Shown one piece after another: positions 1 through 6,357 of a DNA stretch of 6,357 nt. Below the pieces are notes generated by a model. The model did not search any database. It had not been told where the DNA came from and saw nothing but the letters and a program-made list of their open reading frames with translations. Both the position numbers and the translations under genes were made by a program. Source of the stretch: Limnobacter sp. GTDB taxonomy: Bacteria; Pseudomonadota; Gammaproteobacteria; Burkholderiales; Burkholderiaceae_B. The stretch is from the NCBI GenBank assembly GCA_012032215.1, contig JAAURO010000105.1, forward strand, positions 1-6,357, given 5' to 3'. Position 1 is the first letter of the stretch, and every line of letters starts with the position of its first letter.

Positions 1-217
1 GGTGCCCGCCGTCTGGGGCTTCATCTTGCGAAGGGTCAAGGCCGGGCATGTTTGAGCACCGAAGCGCCTGGCGCTGAGGGCGAGTTAACGGCCGCCGAGA
101 AGTGAGGCTTCAGACGGGGTTTCGGGCAAAGCCTTAGCCGGGCGGTACATGCCAACGCGCCGCAGCCCGAAAGCACACCGTGCAAGTACGAGCCGGGCCC
201 GGCAAACCACCTCACAA
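1..217. other. GC-rich palindrome-dense intergenic block, function unknown
   Basis: No convincing gene is visible here. A + frame is open from base 1 to a stop at 103-105, but its translation (about 34 residues, rich in Gly, Ala and Arg) resembles no family I know. The block is markedly more GC-rich than the promoter that follows and is full of inverted repeats. Bases 10-22 can pair with 104-116 along all 13 positions if G-U pairs are allowed. Bases 3-8 match 123-128, 45-51 match 147-153, and 120-127 match 165-172. GCCGGGCCCGGC at 192-203 is a perfect palindrome. The heptamer GCCGGGC occurs at 41-47, 137-143 and 192-198. It could be a structured RNA, a dispersed intergenic repeat, or the 3' flank of a gene outside the window. 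I cannot choose between these. Confidence 0.4.
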
Positions 218-242
218 ATAGTTGACCAAAACACTCGGGTTT
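218..242 (+). promoter_or_regulatory. IscR type 1 operator, upstream site (covers -35)
   Basis: Compared with the 25-bp type 1 IscR consensus (ATASYYGAC...GTCRRSTAT type), this stretch matches about 22 of 25 positions. The left arm reads ATAGTTGACC and the right arm ACTCGGGTTT, with an AAAAC centre. It contains the whole -35 hexamer, so bound [2Fe-2S]-IscR would block RNA polymerase. The match was made by eye against the consensus known from E. coli, and binding is inferred. Confidence 0.82.
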
Positions 243-250
243 ACTATACT
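222..250 (+). promoter_or_regulatory. sigma70 promoter of the isc operon
   Basis: The -35 hexamer TTGACC (222-227) and the -10 hexamer TATACT (245-250) are separated by 17 bp, each one base from consensus. Transcription should begin near 257, giving a leader of about 30 nt before the iscR start at 287. The DNA turns AT-rich here, in contrast to the GC-rich block just upstream. Both hexamers are overlapped by predicted IscR operators, as expected for an autorepressed isc promoter. Confidence 0.88.
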
Positions 251-270
251 TGAGTTCTTTAGTAGGTTAT
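246..270 (+). promoter_or_regulatory. IscR type 1 operator, downstream site (covers -10 and start)
   Basis: A second match to the type 1 IscR consensus, at about 20 of 25 positions. The left arm is ATACTTGAGT and the right arm AGTAGGTTAT. It begins inside the -10 hexamer and runs over the expected transcription start. Its centre is 28 bp from that of the upstream site, so the two operators form a tandem pair like the double site at the E. coli iscR promoter. It is weaker than the upstream site by consensus match. Confidence 0.7.
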
Positions 271-286
271 TAAACGGTCAAAAACT

Positions 287-755
287 ATGCGACTAACCAC
301 CAAAGGACGCTTTGCTGTTACCGCCATGATAGATTTGGCGCTGCAGCAGTCTGCCGGCCCTGTTTCTTTGGCCGGAATCAGCGAACGCCAGCACATTTCG
401 CTGTCTTACCTGGAACAACTGTTTGCCAAGTTGCGCAAAACCGCTTGGTTGAAGCGTGCGTGGGCCGGGTGGCGGGTATCAAATCAAGCGGCCACTGGAA
501 TCCGTGAGCATAGCCGATGTCATTATTGCCGTTGACGAACCTCTGGATGCCACCCAATGCGGCGGCAAAGAAAACTGTTCCGATGAAGGCCCCTGCATGA
601 CCCACGATTTATGGGCCAATCTGAACCGCAAAATGCTGGATTACCTGCATTCGGTCACGCTGCAGTCGCTGGTTGATCACAACCGCCACCGCAAAAGTGC
701 CCACACCATTGACTTTCGCCCAAGATTGTCTAGCCAGCAATCTTCGGCCCTGTAA
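287..755 (+). pseudogene. iscR: IscR, Rrf2-family [2Fe-2S] repressor, reading frame broken by two 1-base gaps
   Basis: IscR senses Fe-S cluster status and represses the isc operon when it carries a [2Fe-2S] cluster. The frame starting at 287 ([14 protein letters not shown]) encodes the winged helix-turn-helix, including SYLEQLF with Glu43, but drifts after LRK near 440 and stops at 533-535. The rest (VRGPGGGY onward) continues in another frame from 456 to the TAA at 753-755. Adding one A to the run at 437-440 and one to the run at 452-453 gives [17 protein letters not shown]. The protein is then 156 aa, with cluster ligands Cys92, Cys98, Cys104 and His107 at exactly the E. coli positions. With both bases added in the first run, a TGA at 450-452 would remain in frame, so two separate gaps fit best. 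Only a weak ribosome-binding site precedes the start. It is first in the operon, 15 bp before iscS. Sequencing error is more likely than true inactivation. Confidence 0.93.
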
Positions 756-770
756 TAAGCTGGAGTTAAA

Positions 771-1988
771 ATGACTGAAAAAATGCCGATTTACCTGGAC
801 TACAGTGCAACCACACCCGTAGACCCCCGCGTGGCCGATACCATGATTCCTTTCCTGCGCGAGCAGTTTGGCAACCCGGCAAGCCGCAGCCACGCCTATG
901 GCTGGCAAGCCGAAGACGCCGTGGAAAAAGCACGCAACCATGTAGCCGAGCTGGTGAATGCTGATCCCCGTGAAATTGTGTGGACTTCCGGCGCCACCGA
1001 GTCCAACAACCTGGCCATTAAAGGTGCGGCGCTGTTTTATGCCGAGGGCAAGGGCAAGCACGTGGTTACGGTGAAAACCGAACACAAAGCCGTGCTGGAT
1101 ACCTGCCGCGACCTGGAGCGCCAGGGCTTTGAAGTCACCTACCTGAATGTGCAGGAAAACGGCCTGCTCGATCTGAACGTGCTGGAATCAACCCTGCGCG
1201 GTGACACAGTGCTGGTGTCAGTCATGATGGTCAACAACGAAATTGGTGTAATTCAGGACATAGAAGCCATTGGCAATCTGTGCCGCAGCCGTGGCATCAA
1301 GTTTCACGTAGACGCAGCACAGGCCACGGGCAAAGTGGAAATCGATTTGTCCGCCCTGCCTGTCGATTTAATGAGCTTTTCTGCCCACAAAACCTACGGC
1401 CCCAAAGGCATTGGCGCGCTGTATGTGCGGCGCAAGCCGCGCGTGCGCCTGGAAGCACAAATTCACGGCGGCGGGCACGAACGCGGCATGCGCTCGGGCA
1501 CCCTGGCAACCCACCAGATTGTGGGCATGGGTGAAGCCTTTCGTCTGGCGCGCCAGGAAATGCGCACCGAATTACCCAAAATTCAAGCCCTGCGTGACAG
1601 GTTGCTAAATGGCCTGCGCAGCATCGAAGAAATTTACGTCAACGGCGATTTAAAGCAGCGGGTGCCCCACAACCTGAACGTGAGTTTTAACTTTGTGGAA
1701 GGCGAATCGCTGATCATGGCCATCAAGGAAATCGCCGTGTCTTCCGGGTCGGCCTGCACTTCGGCCTCACTAGAACCTTCTTATGTATTGCGCGCCTTGG
1801 GCCGCAGCGATGAACTGGCTCACAGCTCTATCCGGTTTTCCATTGGGCGGTTTACCACCGAAGCCGACATCGATTTCACCATTGAGTTGCTCAGGGCCAA
1901 AGTGGGCAAGCTGCGCGATTTGTCACCACTGTGGGAAATGCACCTTGATGGAATCGACTTAAGCACTGTGCAATGGGCGGCCCACTGA
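771..1988 (+). CDS. iscS: Cysteine desulfurase IscS
   Basis: IscS is a PLP-dependent class V aminotransferase-fold enzyme. It converts L-cysteine to alanine and passes persulfide sulfur to IscU and other acceptors. The product is 405 aa against 404 in E. coli. Visible are the N-terminal [20 protein letters not shown] (72-80) for cofactor binding, His105, the PLP lysine Lys207 in [12 protein letters not shown], and the catalytic Cys329 in [10 protein letters not shown] on the mobile loop. The C-terminus [19 protein letters not shown] keeps the conserved tail that contacts IscU in E. coli. The start at 771 follows GGAG (762-765) at 5 bp and lies 15 bp after the iscR stop, so the two genes are co-transcribed. 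Alternative desulfurases such as NifS or SufS are unlikely given the sequence and the operon. The gene is intact. Confidence 0.98.
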   Translation: MTEKMPIYLDYSATTPVDPRVADTMIPFLREQFGNPASRSHAYGWQAEDAVEKARNHVAELVNADPREIVWTSGATESNNLAIKGAALFYAEGKGKHVVTVKTEHKAVLDTCRDLERQGFEVTYLNVQENGLLDLNVLESTLRGDTVLVSVMMVNNEIGVIQDIEAIGNLCRSRGIKFHVDAAQATGKVEIDLSALPVDLMSFSAHKTYGPKGIGALYVRRKPRVRLEAQIHGGGHERGMRSGTLATHQIVGMGEAFRLARQEMRTELPKIQALRDRLLNGLRSIEEIYVNGDLKQRVPHNLNVSFNFVEGESLIMAIKEIAVSSGSACTSASLEPSYVLRALGRSDELAHSSIRFSIGRFTTEADIDFTIELLRAKVGKLRDLSPLWEMHLDGIDLSTVQWAAH

Positions 1989-2094
1989 ACAAACGCTAGG
2001 TACAGGCAAGCCGAATCAGGCCGACTTTTATCGGCAATGAAACAGTAGAGCCCGCAAAGGGCCGAGCAATACAATTAAAGCATGGAGTTTTATT
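1989..2094 (+). other. iscS-iscU spacer with two small hairpins
   Basis: This 106-nt gap is the longest inside the operon. It has two possible short hairpins. In the first, GCCGA (2020-2024) pairs with TCGGC (2031-2035) across a 6-nt loop, and a second GCCGA copy at 2010-2014 could compete. In the second, GCCC (2050-2053) pairs with GGGC (2059-2062). Neither has a T-run typical of an intrinsic terminator. It ends with the iscU ribosome-binding site GGAG (2084-2087), 7 bp before the ATG. The hairpins may affect mRNA processing or differential expression of iscU, but that is inference. Confidence 0.4.
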
Positions 2095-2478
2095 ATGGCT
2101 TACAGCGAAGAAGTTCTAGACCACTATGAAAACCCCCGCAACGTGGGTTCTTTCGACAAAACCGACCACGAAGTGGGCACCGGCATGGTGGGTGCACCCG
2201 CCTGCGGCGATGTCATGAAACTGCAAATCAAGGTCGGCGCCGATGGCACCATCACCGATGCACGGTTTAAAACCTACGGTTGTGGTTCAGCCATTGCCTC
2301 TTCTTCCTTGGTCACCGAATGGGTAAAAGGCAAAACCCTGGATCAGGCGCTCGACATTAAAAACACCGCCATTGCACAAGAGCTGGCCTTGCCCCCGGTA
2401 AAAATTCACTGCTCTATTTTGGCAGAAGACGCCATTAAAGCCGCTGTGGACGACTACAAGAAAAAACACGGAGCGTAA
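2095..2478 (+). CDS. iscU: Fe-S cluster assembly scaffold IscU
   Basis: IscU is the scaffold on which [2Fe-2S] and [4Fe-4S] clusters are built from IscS-derived sulfur before transfer to acceptors. The product is 127 aa (128 in E. coli). All key residues are present: Cys37 and Asp39 in GAPACGDV, Cys63 in [11 protein letters not shown], and His105-Cys106 in [11 protein letters not shown]. The LPPVK motif (99-103), the segment recognised by the HscA substrate domain, is intact, and both chaperones are encoded downstream. The start follows GGAG at 7 bp. No tail or fusion is present, so this is the stand-alone ISC type and not a NifU. The stop is followed after 46 bp by the preferred iscA start. 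Confidence 0.98.
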   Translation: MAYSEEVLDHYENPRNVGSFDKTDHEVGTGMVGAPACGDVMKLQIKVGADGTITDARFKTYGCGSAIASSSLVTEWVKGKTLDQALDIKNTAIAQELALPPVKIHCSILAEDAIKAAVDDYKKKHGA

Positions 2479-2524
2479 AGCCACCATGGAGCTTAAAGCC
2501 AGAGAAGATGCCAAAGGGCTTGCC

Positions 2525-2848
2525 ATGCCAGTAACCCTTACCCAAAAAGCGGCAGACCACATTGCCCGGTTTCTTGCTAAACGAGGCAAGGGGCAAGGTT
2601 TGCGCTTGGGTGTGCGCACCACTGGTTGTTCTGGCATGGCCTACAAGCTGGAGTTTGTAGACACCCCAGACCCCGCAGACCACCAGTTTGAAAGCCACGG
2701 GGTTACGCTGTTTGTAGACCCGAAAAGCTTGCCCTACCTGGCTGGCATTGAACTTGATTTCGCACGTGAAGGCTTGAACGAAGGGTTTAAGTTCAACAAC
2801 CCCAACGAAAAGGCACGCTGCGGTTGTGGTGAAAGCTTCACCATTTGA
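2525..2848 (+). CDS. iscA: A-type Fe-S carrier IscA
   Basis: IscA binds iron or Fe-S clusters and helps deliver them, especially in [4Fe-4S] maturation. From the ATG at 2525 the protein is 107 aa, the same length as E. coli IscA. It has the three invariant cysteines Cys35 (TTGCSGMAY) and Cys99/Cys101 (CGCGESF). The frame also has an upstream ATG at 2486 that would add 13 residues ([13 protein letters not shown]) and has GGAG at 2470-2473, about 12 bp away. I prefer 2525 because [13 protein letters not shown] aligns with the family N-terminus; its ribosome-binding site (AAAGGG, 2513-2518) is modest. Internal [15 protein letters not shown] and [13 protein letters not shown] are strongly IscA-like, arguing against ErpA or SufA. 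It is followed 3 bp later by hscB. Confidence 0.95.
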   Translation: MPVTLTQKAADHIARFLAKRGKGQGLRLGVRTTGCSGMAYKLEFVDTPDPADHQFESHGVTLFVDPKSLPYLAGIELDFAREGLNEGFKFNNPNEKARCGCGESFTI

Positions 2849-2851
2849 ACC

Positions 2852-3436
2852 ATGCCTGAATTGCCCCAACCCCTGGAAAACGCACCACCTGCGGACGCTG
2901 CCCACACACTGCGCCTACACAGCACAGACTTCGAAATTTTCGGTGTGCAAGCCCGCTTTGGTGTGCAAACACAGGAATTGGTAGCTGCTTACCACAAGCT
3001 GCAGAACCGCATGCACCCCGACCGTTTTGCCAATGGATCAGCCGCAGAAAAACGCTTGGCTGTGCAGTGGGCAACGCGCATTAACGAGGCCTGGCACCGC
3101 CTGAAAAACCCGGTAGAACGCGCCATTTATCTGTGCCAGCTGCACAACCACAACCCGCGCGCCAACCAAACACAGCTTGAGCCCGTACTGCTCATGCAGC
3201 AAATGGAGTGGCGCGAGCAATTGCAGGAAAGCGCGACCGAACAAAGCCTGCACACGCTGAAGGCCACAGTGCTTGCCGAACGCAAACGTTTGCTGCAACA
3301 GGCAGAACAACAGCTCGATACCCAAAAGCACTGGCAGGCGGCCAGCCAAACCTGCCAGGCGTTGCTGTTTGTAGAAAAATTCCTGAGCGAAATCGCCAAA
3401 AAAACAGAATGGCTGGAGGATGCTTCAGATGACTAA
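2852..3436 (+). CDS. hscB: Fe-S assembly co-chaperone HscB (J-protein)
   Basis: HscB is a type III J-domain protein that binds IscU and delivers it to HscA, stimulating its ATPase. The product is 194 aa against 171 in E. coli. The J domain spans roughly residues 24-95, with the HPD motif at 55-57 (RMHPDRFANGSAAEK). A helical C-terminal domain (about 108-190) with LLMQQMEWREQL forms the IscU-binding part. The first 23 or so residues form a Pro/Ala-rich extension before STDFEIFG, where the E. coli protein begins. It lacks the CxxC pairs found in eukaryotic HSC20, and no better start codon is visible further in. The gene starts 3 bp after iscA, so coupling is likely. The stop is TAA at 3434-3436. 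Confidence 0.95.
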   Translation: MPELPQPLENAPPADAAHTLRLHSTDFEIFGVQARFGVQTQELVAAYHKLQNRMHPDRFANGSAAEKRLAVQWATRINEAWHRLKNPVERAIYLCQLHNHNPRANQTQLEPVLLMQQMEWREQLQESATEQSLHTLKATVLAERKRLLQQAEQQLDTQKHWQAASQTCQALLFVEKFLSEIAKKTEWLEDASDD

Positions 3437-3514
3437 TTCAAACACGCCATTCACCTGCATACCCCACATGATTAAAGCTTCCCGGACGACCCATTTACTG
3501 AAGGACGCCAGCTA
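3437..3514 (+). other. hscB-hscA spacer
   Basis: A 78-nt gap separates two genes that are closely spaced in many isc operons. I see no open frame, terminator or promoter of good quality in it. It ends with AAGGA (3500-3504), a plausible ribosome-binding site 10 bp before the hscA ATG. Confidence 0.4.
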
Positions 3515-5433
3515 ATGGCCTTGTTACAAATTGCCGAACCCGGCATGTCTACCGCCCCGCACGAACACCGTTTGGCCGTAGGCATTGATTTGGGAACCAC
3601 CAACTCACTGGTTGCCACCGTCCGCTCTGGCAGCCCGGCTGCCTGGCCGATGAAACAGGCCGCGTGGTGCTGCCTTCGGTGGTGCGCTATGGCCCACAAG
3701 GACCACGCAGCGTGGGCCACGATGCTTTGGCCTGCGCCGAAACCGATTCACCCAACACCGTATTTTCTGCCAAACGCCTGATGGGCAGAAGCCTGGACGA
3801 TGTCGCCGGTTTAAAACTGCCTTACCGCCTTAGCGCCCCAAAAGCGGGAGCCGAAAGCGGCATGGTACGCATTCAAACCGAGTATGGCGAAGTAAGCCCT
3901 GTTCAGGTGTCGGCAGACATTCTGCGCGTGCTGAAACAACGCGCAGAAACCACCCTGGGTGGTGAACTGGTGGGGGCTGTTATTACTGTGCCTGCCTATT
4001 TCGACGATGCACAACGCCAGGCCACCAAAGACGCGGCCCAACTGGCAGGTTTAAATGTACTGCGCCTTATCAACGAACCCACCGCCGCGGCTTTGGCCTA
4101 CGGACTGGATCAACAGGCACAGGGCCAGTTTGTGGTGTTTGATTTGGGGGGTGGTACGTTTGATGTGTCGATACTGCGCCTGACAGGCGGTGTGTTTGAA
4201 GTGCTTGCCACCGGTGGCGATTCGGCCTTGGGCGGCGACGACTTCGATCGCGCCTTGGCGCAGCATTTTATCAACACCCGCCAGCTTGGCGAACTGAGCC
4301 CGCGCCAGCATGGCCGATTGGTAATGGCATGCAAGCGGGTGAAAGAACAAATTTCAGCCGATCACACCGGCTTTTTGAGTGTGGAATTTCCCGATGGAAC
4401 CACCATAGCAGAAACCATTTCCGCCATTCAACTGGCCGGAATTGTTGATCCACTGGTTAAAAAATGCCTGCGCACTACCCGCAAAACCCTGCGCGATGCC
4501 GCTTTAAGCGTACAAGACATCGATGGCGTGGTACTGGTGGGAGGCTCAACCCGCATGCCTGCCGTGCGCAGCGCCGTAAAACAGTTTTTTGGGCAAGACC
4601 CGCTGCTCAACCTCAATCCCGATGAAGTAGTGGCTTTGGGTGCCAGCATTCAGGCCGACACGCTGGCGGGCAACCGCCGCGAAGACGACCTGCTGCTGCT
4701 CGATGTCATTCCTTTGTCGCTGGGGCTGGAAACCATGGGCGGGTTGACCGAGCGCATTATCGACCGCAACAGCACCTTACCGGTTGCCCGTGCCCAGGAA
4801 TTTACCACCTTCAAAGATGGTCAAACCGCCATGCGCATTCACGTGGTGCAAGGTGAGCGTGAACTGGTCAGCGAGAACCGCTCCCTGGCCCACTTCGAAC
4901 TGCGCGGCATTCCACCCATGGTGGCTGGGGCTGCGCGAATTCGCGTCACGTTTCAGGTGGATGCCGATGGCCTGCTGGCAGTGTCTGCCCGGGAAACCAC
5001 TTCCGGCGTGCAGGCAGAAGTTACCGTAAAACCCAGTTATGGCTTAAACGACGAGCAAATTGCGCATATGCTGCAAGCCAGCTTTGACCATGCCCAACAC
5101 GATGCCCAGGCACGCCAGCTGCGCGAGCAACAGGTAGAAGCGCAGCGCCTGGTAGAAGCCGTGCAAGCAGCCTTGCAAGCCGATGGCGACCTGCTCGATG
5201 AAACGCAGCGCCAGAAAATTGTGCACACTCTGGAACAACTCCGCGCACTGGCCAACACCGACCAGCTGCGCAGCATTGAACAAACCATCGATGCCCTTTC
5301 ACAACTGACCGAAGACTTTGCCGCCCAACGCATGGATGCCAGCATTAAAAAAGCGCTGACTGGCAGAACCCTGCAAGGCGTCAGCGATGTATTTGCCCAC
5401 ACACAGGAGCCAGGCAACCATGCCTCAGATTAA
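3515..5433 (+). pseudogene. hscA: HscA, Hsp70-class Fe-S chaperone, frame broken by one missing base
   Basis: HscA is the specialised Hsp70 that binds the LPPVK segment of IscU and, with HscB, uses ATP to promote cluster release. The frame from 3515 reads [16 protein letters not shown], then [19 protein letters not shown] (phosphate-1 loop at 25-31), but becomes nonsense after about 3640 and stops at 3779-3781. Conserved sequence resumes in the next frame as [17 protein letters not shown] and runs to the TAA at 5431-5433. Adding one C at 3642-3643 (GCCTGG to GCCCTGG) joins them as SGSPAALADETGR. The result is a 639-aa protein (616 in E. coli) with DLGGGTFD at 210-217, LVGGSTRMP near 341-349, the interdomain [10 protein letters not shown] at 397-406, and a full substrate domain and C-terminal lid. 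Its last 14 bases overlap fdx. The flawless remainder of over 580 codons suggests sequence error, not decay. Confidence 0.93.
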
Positions 5434-5758
5434 AGTGTTACCCCATGAATCGTTATGCCCCGAGGGCAAAGAATTTTCCGTGGAACCCGGCAGCCAACTG
5501 TGCCAGCAATTGCTGGAACACGGCATAGCCATTGAACACGCCTGCGAAATGAGCTGTGCCTGCACCACCTGCCACGTGGTAGTGCGCGAGGGCTTTGAAA
5601 GCCTTGCCGACAGCGAAGACAACGAAGACGATTTGCTAGATATGGCTTGGGGCCTAACACCGCTATCACGGTTGTCATGCCAGGTGAAAGTGGCCAACAA
5701 AAACCTGGTTGTGGAACTGCCCAGATACACCATTAACCATGCCCGCGAAAACCACTAG
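5420..5758 (+). CDS. fdx: ISC-type [2Fe-2S] ferredoxin Fdx
   Basis: Fdx supplies electrons to IscS/IscU cluster assembly. The product is 112 aa (111 in E. coli) and shows the adrenodoxin-type cluster ligands Cys42, Cys48, Cys51 and Cys87 in [13 protein letters not shown] and SRLSCQVKV. It also has the extra Cys46 typical of the bacterial ISC ferredoxins. The C-terminal [16 protein letters not shown] is a family hallmark. The same frame is open further upstream with an ATG-like start at 5387, but [16 protein letters not shown] aligns with the family N-terminus. AGGAG (5404-5408) lies 11 bp before the ATG at 5420. It overlaps the hscA end by 14 bp, indicating translational coupling, and is followed 13 bp later by iscX. 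Confidence 0.97.
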   Translation: MPQIKVLPHESLCPEGKEFSVEPGSQLCQQLLEHGIAIEHACEMSCACTTCHVVVREGFESLADSEDNEDDLLDMAWGLTPLSRLSCQVKVANKNLVVELPRYTINHARENH

Positions 5759-5762
5759 GAGA
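5757..5762 (+). promoter_or_regulatory. iscX ribosome-binding site, overlapping the fdx stop
   Basis: AGGAGA shares its first two bases with the fdx TAG stop codon (5756-5758) and sits 9 bp before the iscX ATG at 5772. It is a strong Shine-Dalgarno match and supports the short iscX start over the in-frame upstream codons at 5709 and 5739, which lie inside fdx. Confidence 0.75.
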
Positions 5763-5771
5763 TTGTTTGCC

Positions 5772-5978
5772 ATGCCCCAAACCCTGCAATGGACCGACTC
5801 TTTGAACATTGCCATAGCGCTTTTAGAGGCCCACCCGGAAGTGGACCCCCGCTATATCCGCTTTACCGATTTACACCAGTGGGTACAGGCATTGCCCAAT
5901 TTCAGGGACGACCCCAAACGTTCCAGCGAAAAAATCCTGGAGGCCATTCAAATGGCCTGGATAGGCGAAGCAGATTAA
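5772..5978 (+). CDS. iscX: IscX (YfhJ), small acidic Fe-S assembly modulator
   Basis: IscX binds IscS at the same surface as other partners and has been proposed as an iron donor or a regulator of desulfurase activity; its exact role is unsettled. The product is 68 aa (66 in E. coli). It keeps the family core: LQWTDS at the N-terminus, DPRYIRFTDLHQWV (25-38), the acidic FRDDP (44-48) and SSEKILEAIQMAW (51-63), ending in GEAD. The start at 5772 is supported by AGGAGA 9 bp upstream. It is the last gene of the operon. Its TAA (5976-5978) lies 3 bp from the stop of the convergent gene, leaving no room for a separate terminator. Confidence 0.96.
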   Translation: MPQTLQWTDSLNIAIALLEAHPEVDPRYIRFTDLHQWVQALPNFRDDPKRSSEKILEAIQMAWIGEAD

Positions 5979-5985
5979 GCCTTAA
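5975..5985. repeat. Short palindrome holding both convergent stop codons
   Basis: TTAAG-C-CTTAA is a perfect inverted repeat around a single base. It includes the TAA of iscX on the + strand and the TAA of the opposing gene on the - strand. It is too short and AT-rich to be an intrinsic terminator. Confidence 0.4.
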
Positions 5986-6357
5986 ACCGCCAAAGCTGCA
6001 GCAAAAGCTATCACCAATGCAGCAATCACCGTGTTTTTCACAGAAGCAGGCGCACTTGATTGAATGCCTTGTTCGACGGCATTATTAATGCAATCGTACA
6101 GGCTCACGGTATTGTTTCCAGCGCTGTTCTGCTTCAGTGGGTTACCTTGAGGATCGATACTCTGAAGTGTTTCAATAGCGCTCTGCTGCTGGGCATTTAC
6201 AGCAAGTTCGGTATGGGTAAAATCGCCTTCGGTCTGGCCGCTTGCAACCTCTTTCTGATAATCAAAAAAGGTGACGCCATCTGCTATCAATTGATCAATA
6301 CTTACCTGTTCCGTTCCGTGTGAATATATTCCAAAAAGAAGCTGGCCCCTGTTCCGC
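5982..6357 (-). CDS. Unrecognised protein, C-terminal part, hydrophobic tail
   Basis: A frame on the - strand is open from the window edge at 6357 to a TAA at 5984-5982, giving at least 124 residues; the 5' end is outside the window. I do not recognise the family. The visible part is mostly polar (TEGDFTHTELAVNAQQQ, then IDPQGNPLKQNSAGNNTV), has one cysteine in LYDCINNAVEQG, and ends with about 15 hydrophobic residues (VIAALVIAFAAALAV) right at the C-terminus. That pattern fits a tail anchor or C-terminal membrane segment, with Lys (SVKNT) just before it. A TTG at 6290 is the first possible internal start, but the frame stays open beyond it, so the gene is probably longer. It is convergent to the isc operon and reads as more AT-rich, so it is probably not part of the Fe-S system. 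Confidence 0.6.
   Translation of the reverse strand, partial: RNRGQLLFGIYSHGTEQVSIDQLIADGVTFFDYQKEVASGQTEGDFTHTELAVNAQQQSAIETLQSIDPQGNPLKQNSAGNNTVSLYDCINNAVEQGIQSSAPASVKNTVIAALVIAFAAALAV

Noticed and set aside
1..105. Open + frame from the window edge to a stop at 103-105
   Set aside because: The translation has no recognisable family features and lies in a block dominated by inverted repeats, so it is not supported as the end of a gene.
437..456. Programmed ribosomal frameshifting in iscR
   Set aside because: Two separate shifts would be needed, there is no typical slippery heptamer with a downstream structure, and no Rrf2 protein is known to me to use this. Missing bases explain it more simply.
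609..1085. 158-aa open frame on the - strand
   Set aside because: It lies opposite iscR and iscS, both clearly conserved proteins, and its translation resembles no known family. It is a shadow frame.
2070..2075. TACAAT as a possible -10 of an internal iscU promoter
   Set aside because: No acceptable -35 hexamer is found about 17 bp upstream.
2435..2905. 156-aa open frame on the - strand
   Set aside because: It is antisense to iscU, iscA and hscB, which explain the DNA; its length follows from codon bias.
5979..6020. Intrinsic terminator after iscX
   Set aside because: No GC-rich stem followed by a T-run is visible; only a weak AT-rich palindrome spans the two stop codons.
6060..6323. 87-aa + strand open frame after iscX
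   Set aside because: It has no recognisable features and no good ribosome-binding site, and lies opposite a longer - strand frame with a coherent protein-like composition.

Overview
The window holds a complete ISC iron-sulfur cluster assembly operon on the + strand, in the order iscR-iscS-iscU-iscA-hscB-hscA-fdx-iscX. On one side lies a GC-rich, palindrome-dense intergenic block. On the other is the 3' end of an unrecognised gene on the opposite strand. This gene order, an HscB without an N-terminal zinc-binding extension and the protein sequences point to a beta- or gammaproteobacterium. The impression is of Burkholderiales (Betaproteobacteria), but the sequence alone does not settle the genus.

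Layout: 1-217 is GC-rich non-coding DNA with many inverted repeats. 218-270 carries a strong sigma70 promoter (TTGACC, 17 bp, TATACT) covered by two tandem sites matching the IscR type 1 operator, so the operon looks autorepressed by holo-IscR. 287-755 is iscR, 771-1988 iscS (cysteine desulfurase), 2095-2478 iscU (scaffold), 2525-2848 iscA (A-type carrier), 2852-3436 hscB (J-protein), 3515-5433 hscA (Hsp70), 5420-5758 fdx (2Fe-2S ferredoxin) and 5772-5978 iscX. From 5982 to the window end the - strand encodes the C-terminal part of a protein ending in a hydrophobic segment; its stop codon lies 3 bp from that of iscX.

How they work together: IscS takes sulfur from cysteine and passes it to IscU, with electrons from Fdx and modulation or iron-related input from IscX. 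HscB brings IscU to HscA, which recognises the LPPVK motif of IscU and drives cluster release to acceptors, including IscA. IscR senses cluster status and represses its own promoter.

The main anomaly is that iscR and hscA are both interrupted by small frameshifts. All three inferred missing bases lie in short homopolymer runs. Restoring them gives full-length proteins with standard residue numbering (IscR Cys92/98/104, His107). All other genes are intact. This looks more like homopolymer sequencing or assembly error than real gene loss. I found no convincing new system; the least explained parts are the 5' GC-rich block and the 3' minus-strand gene.
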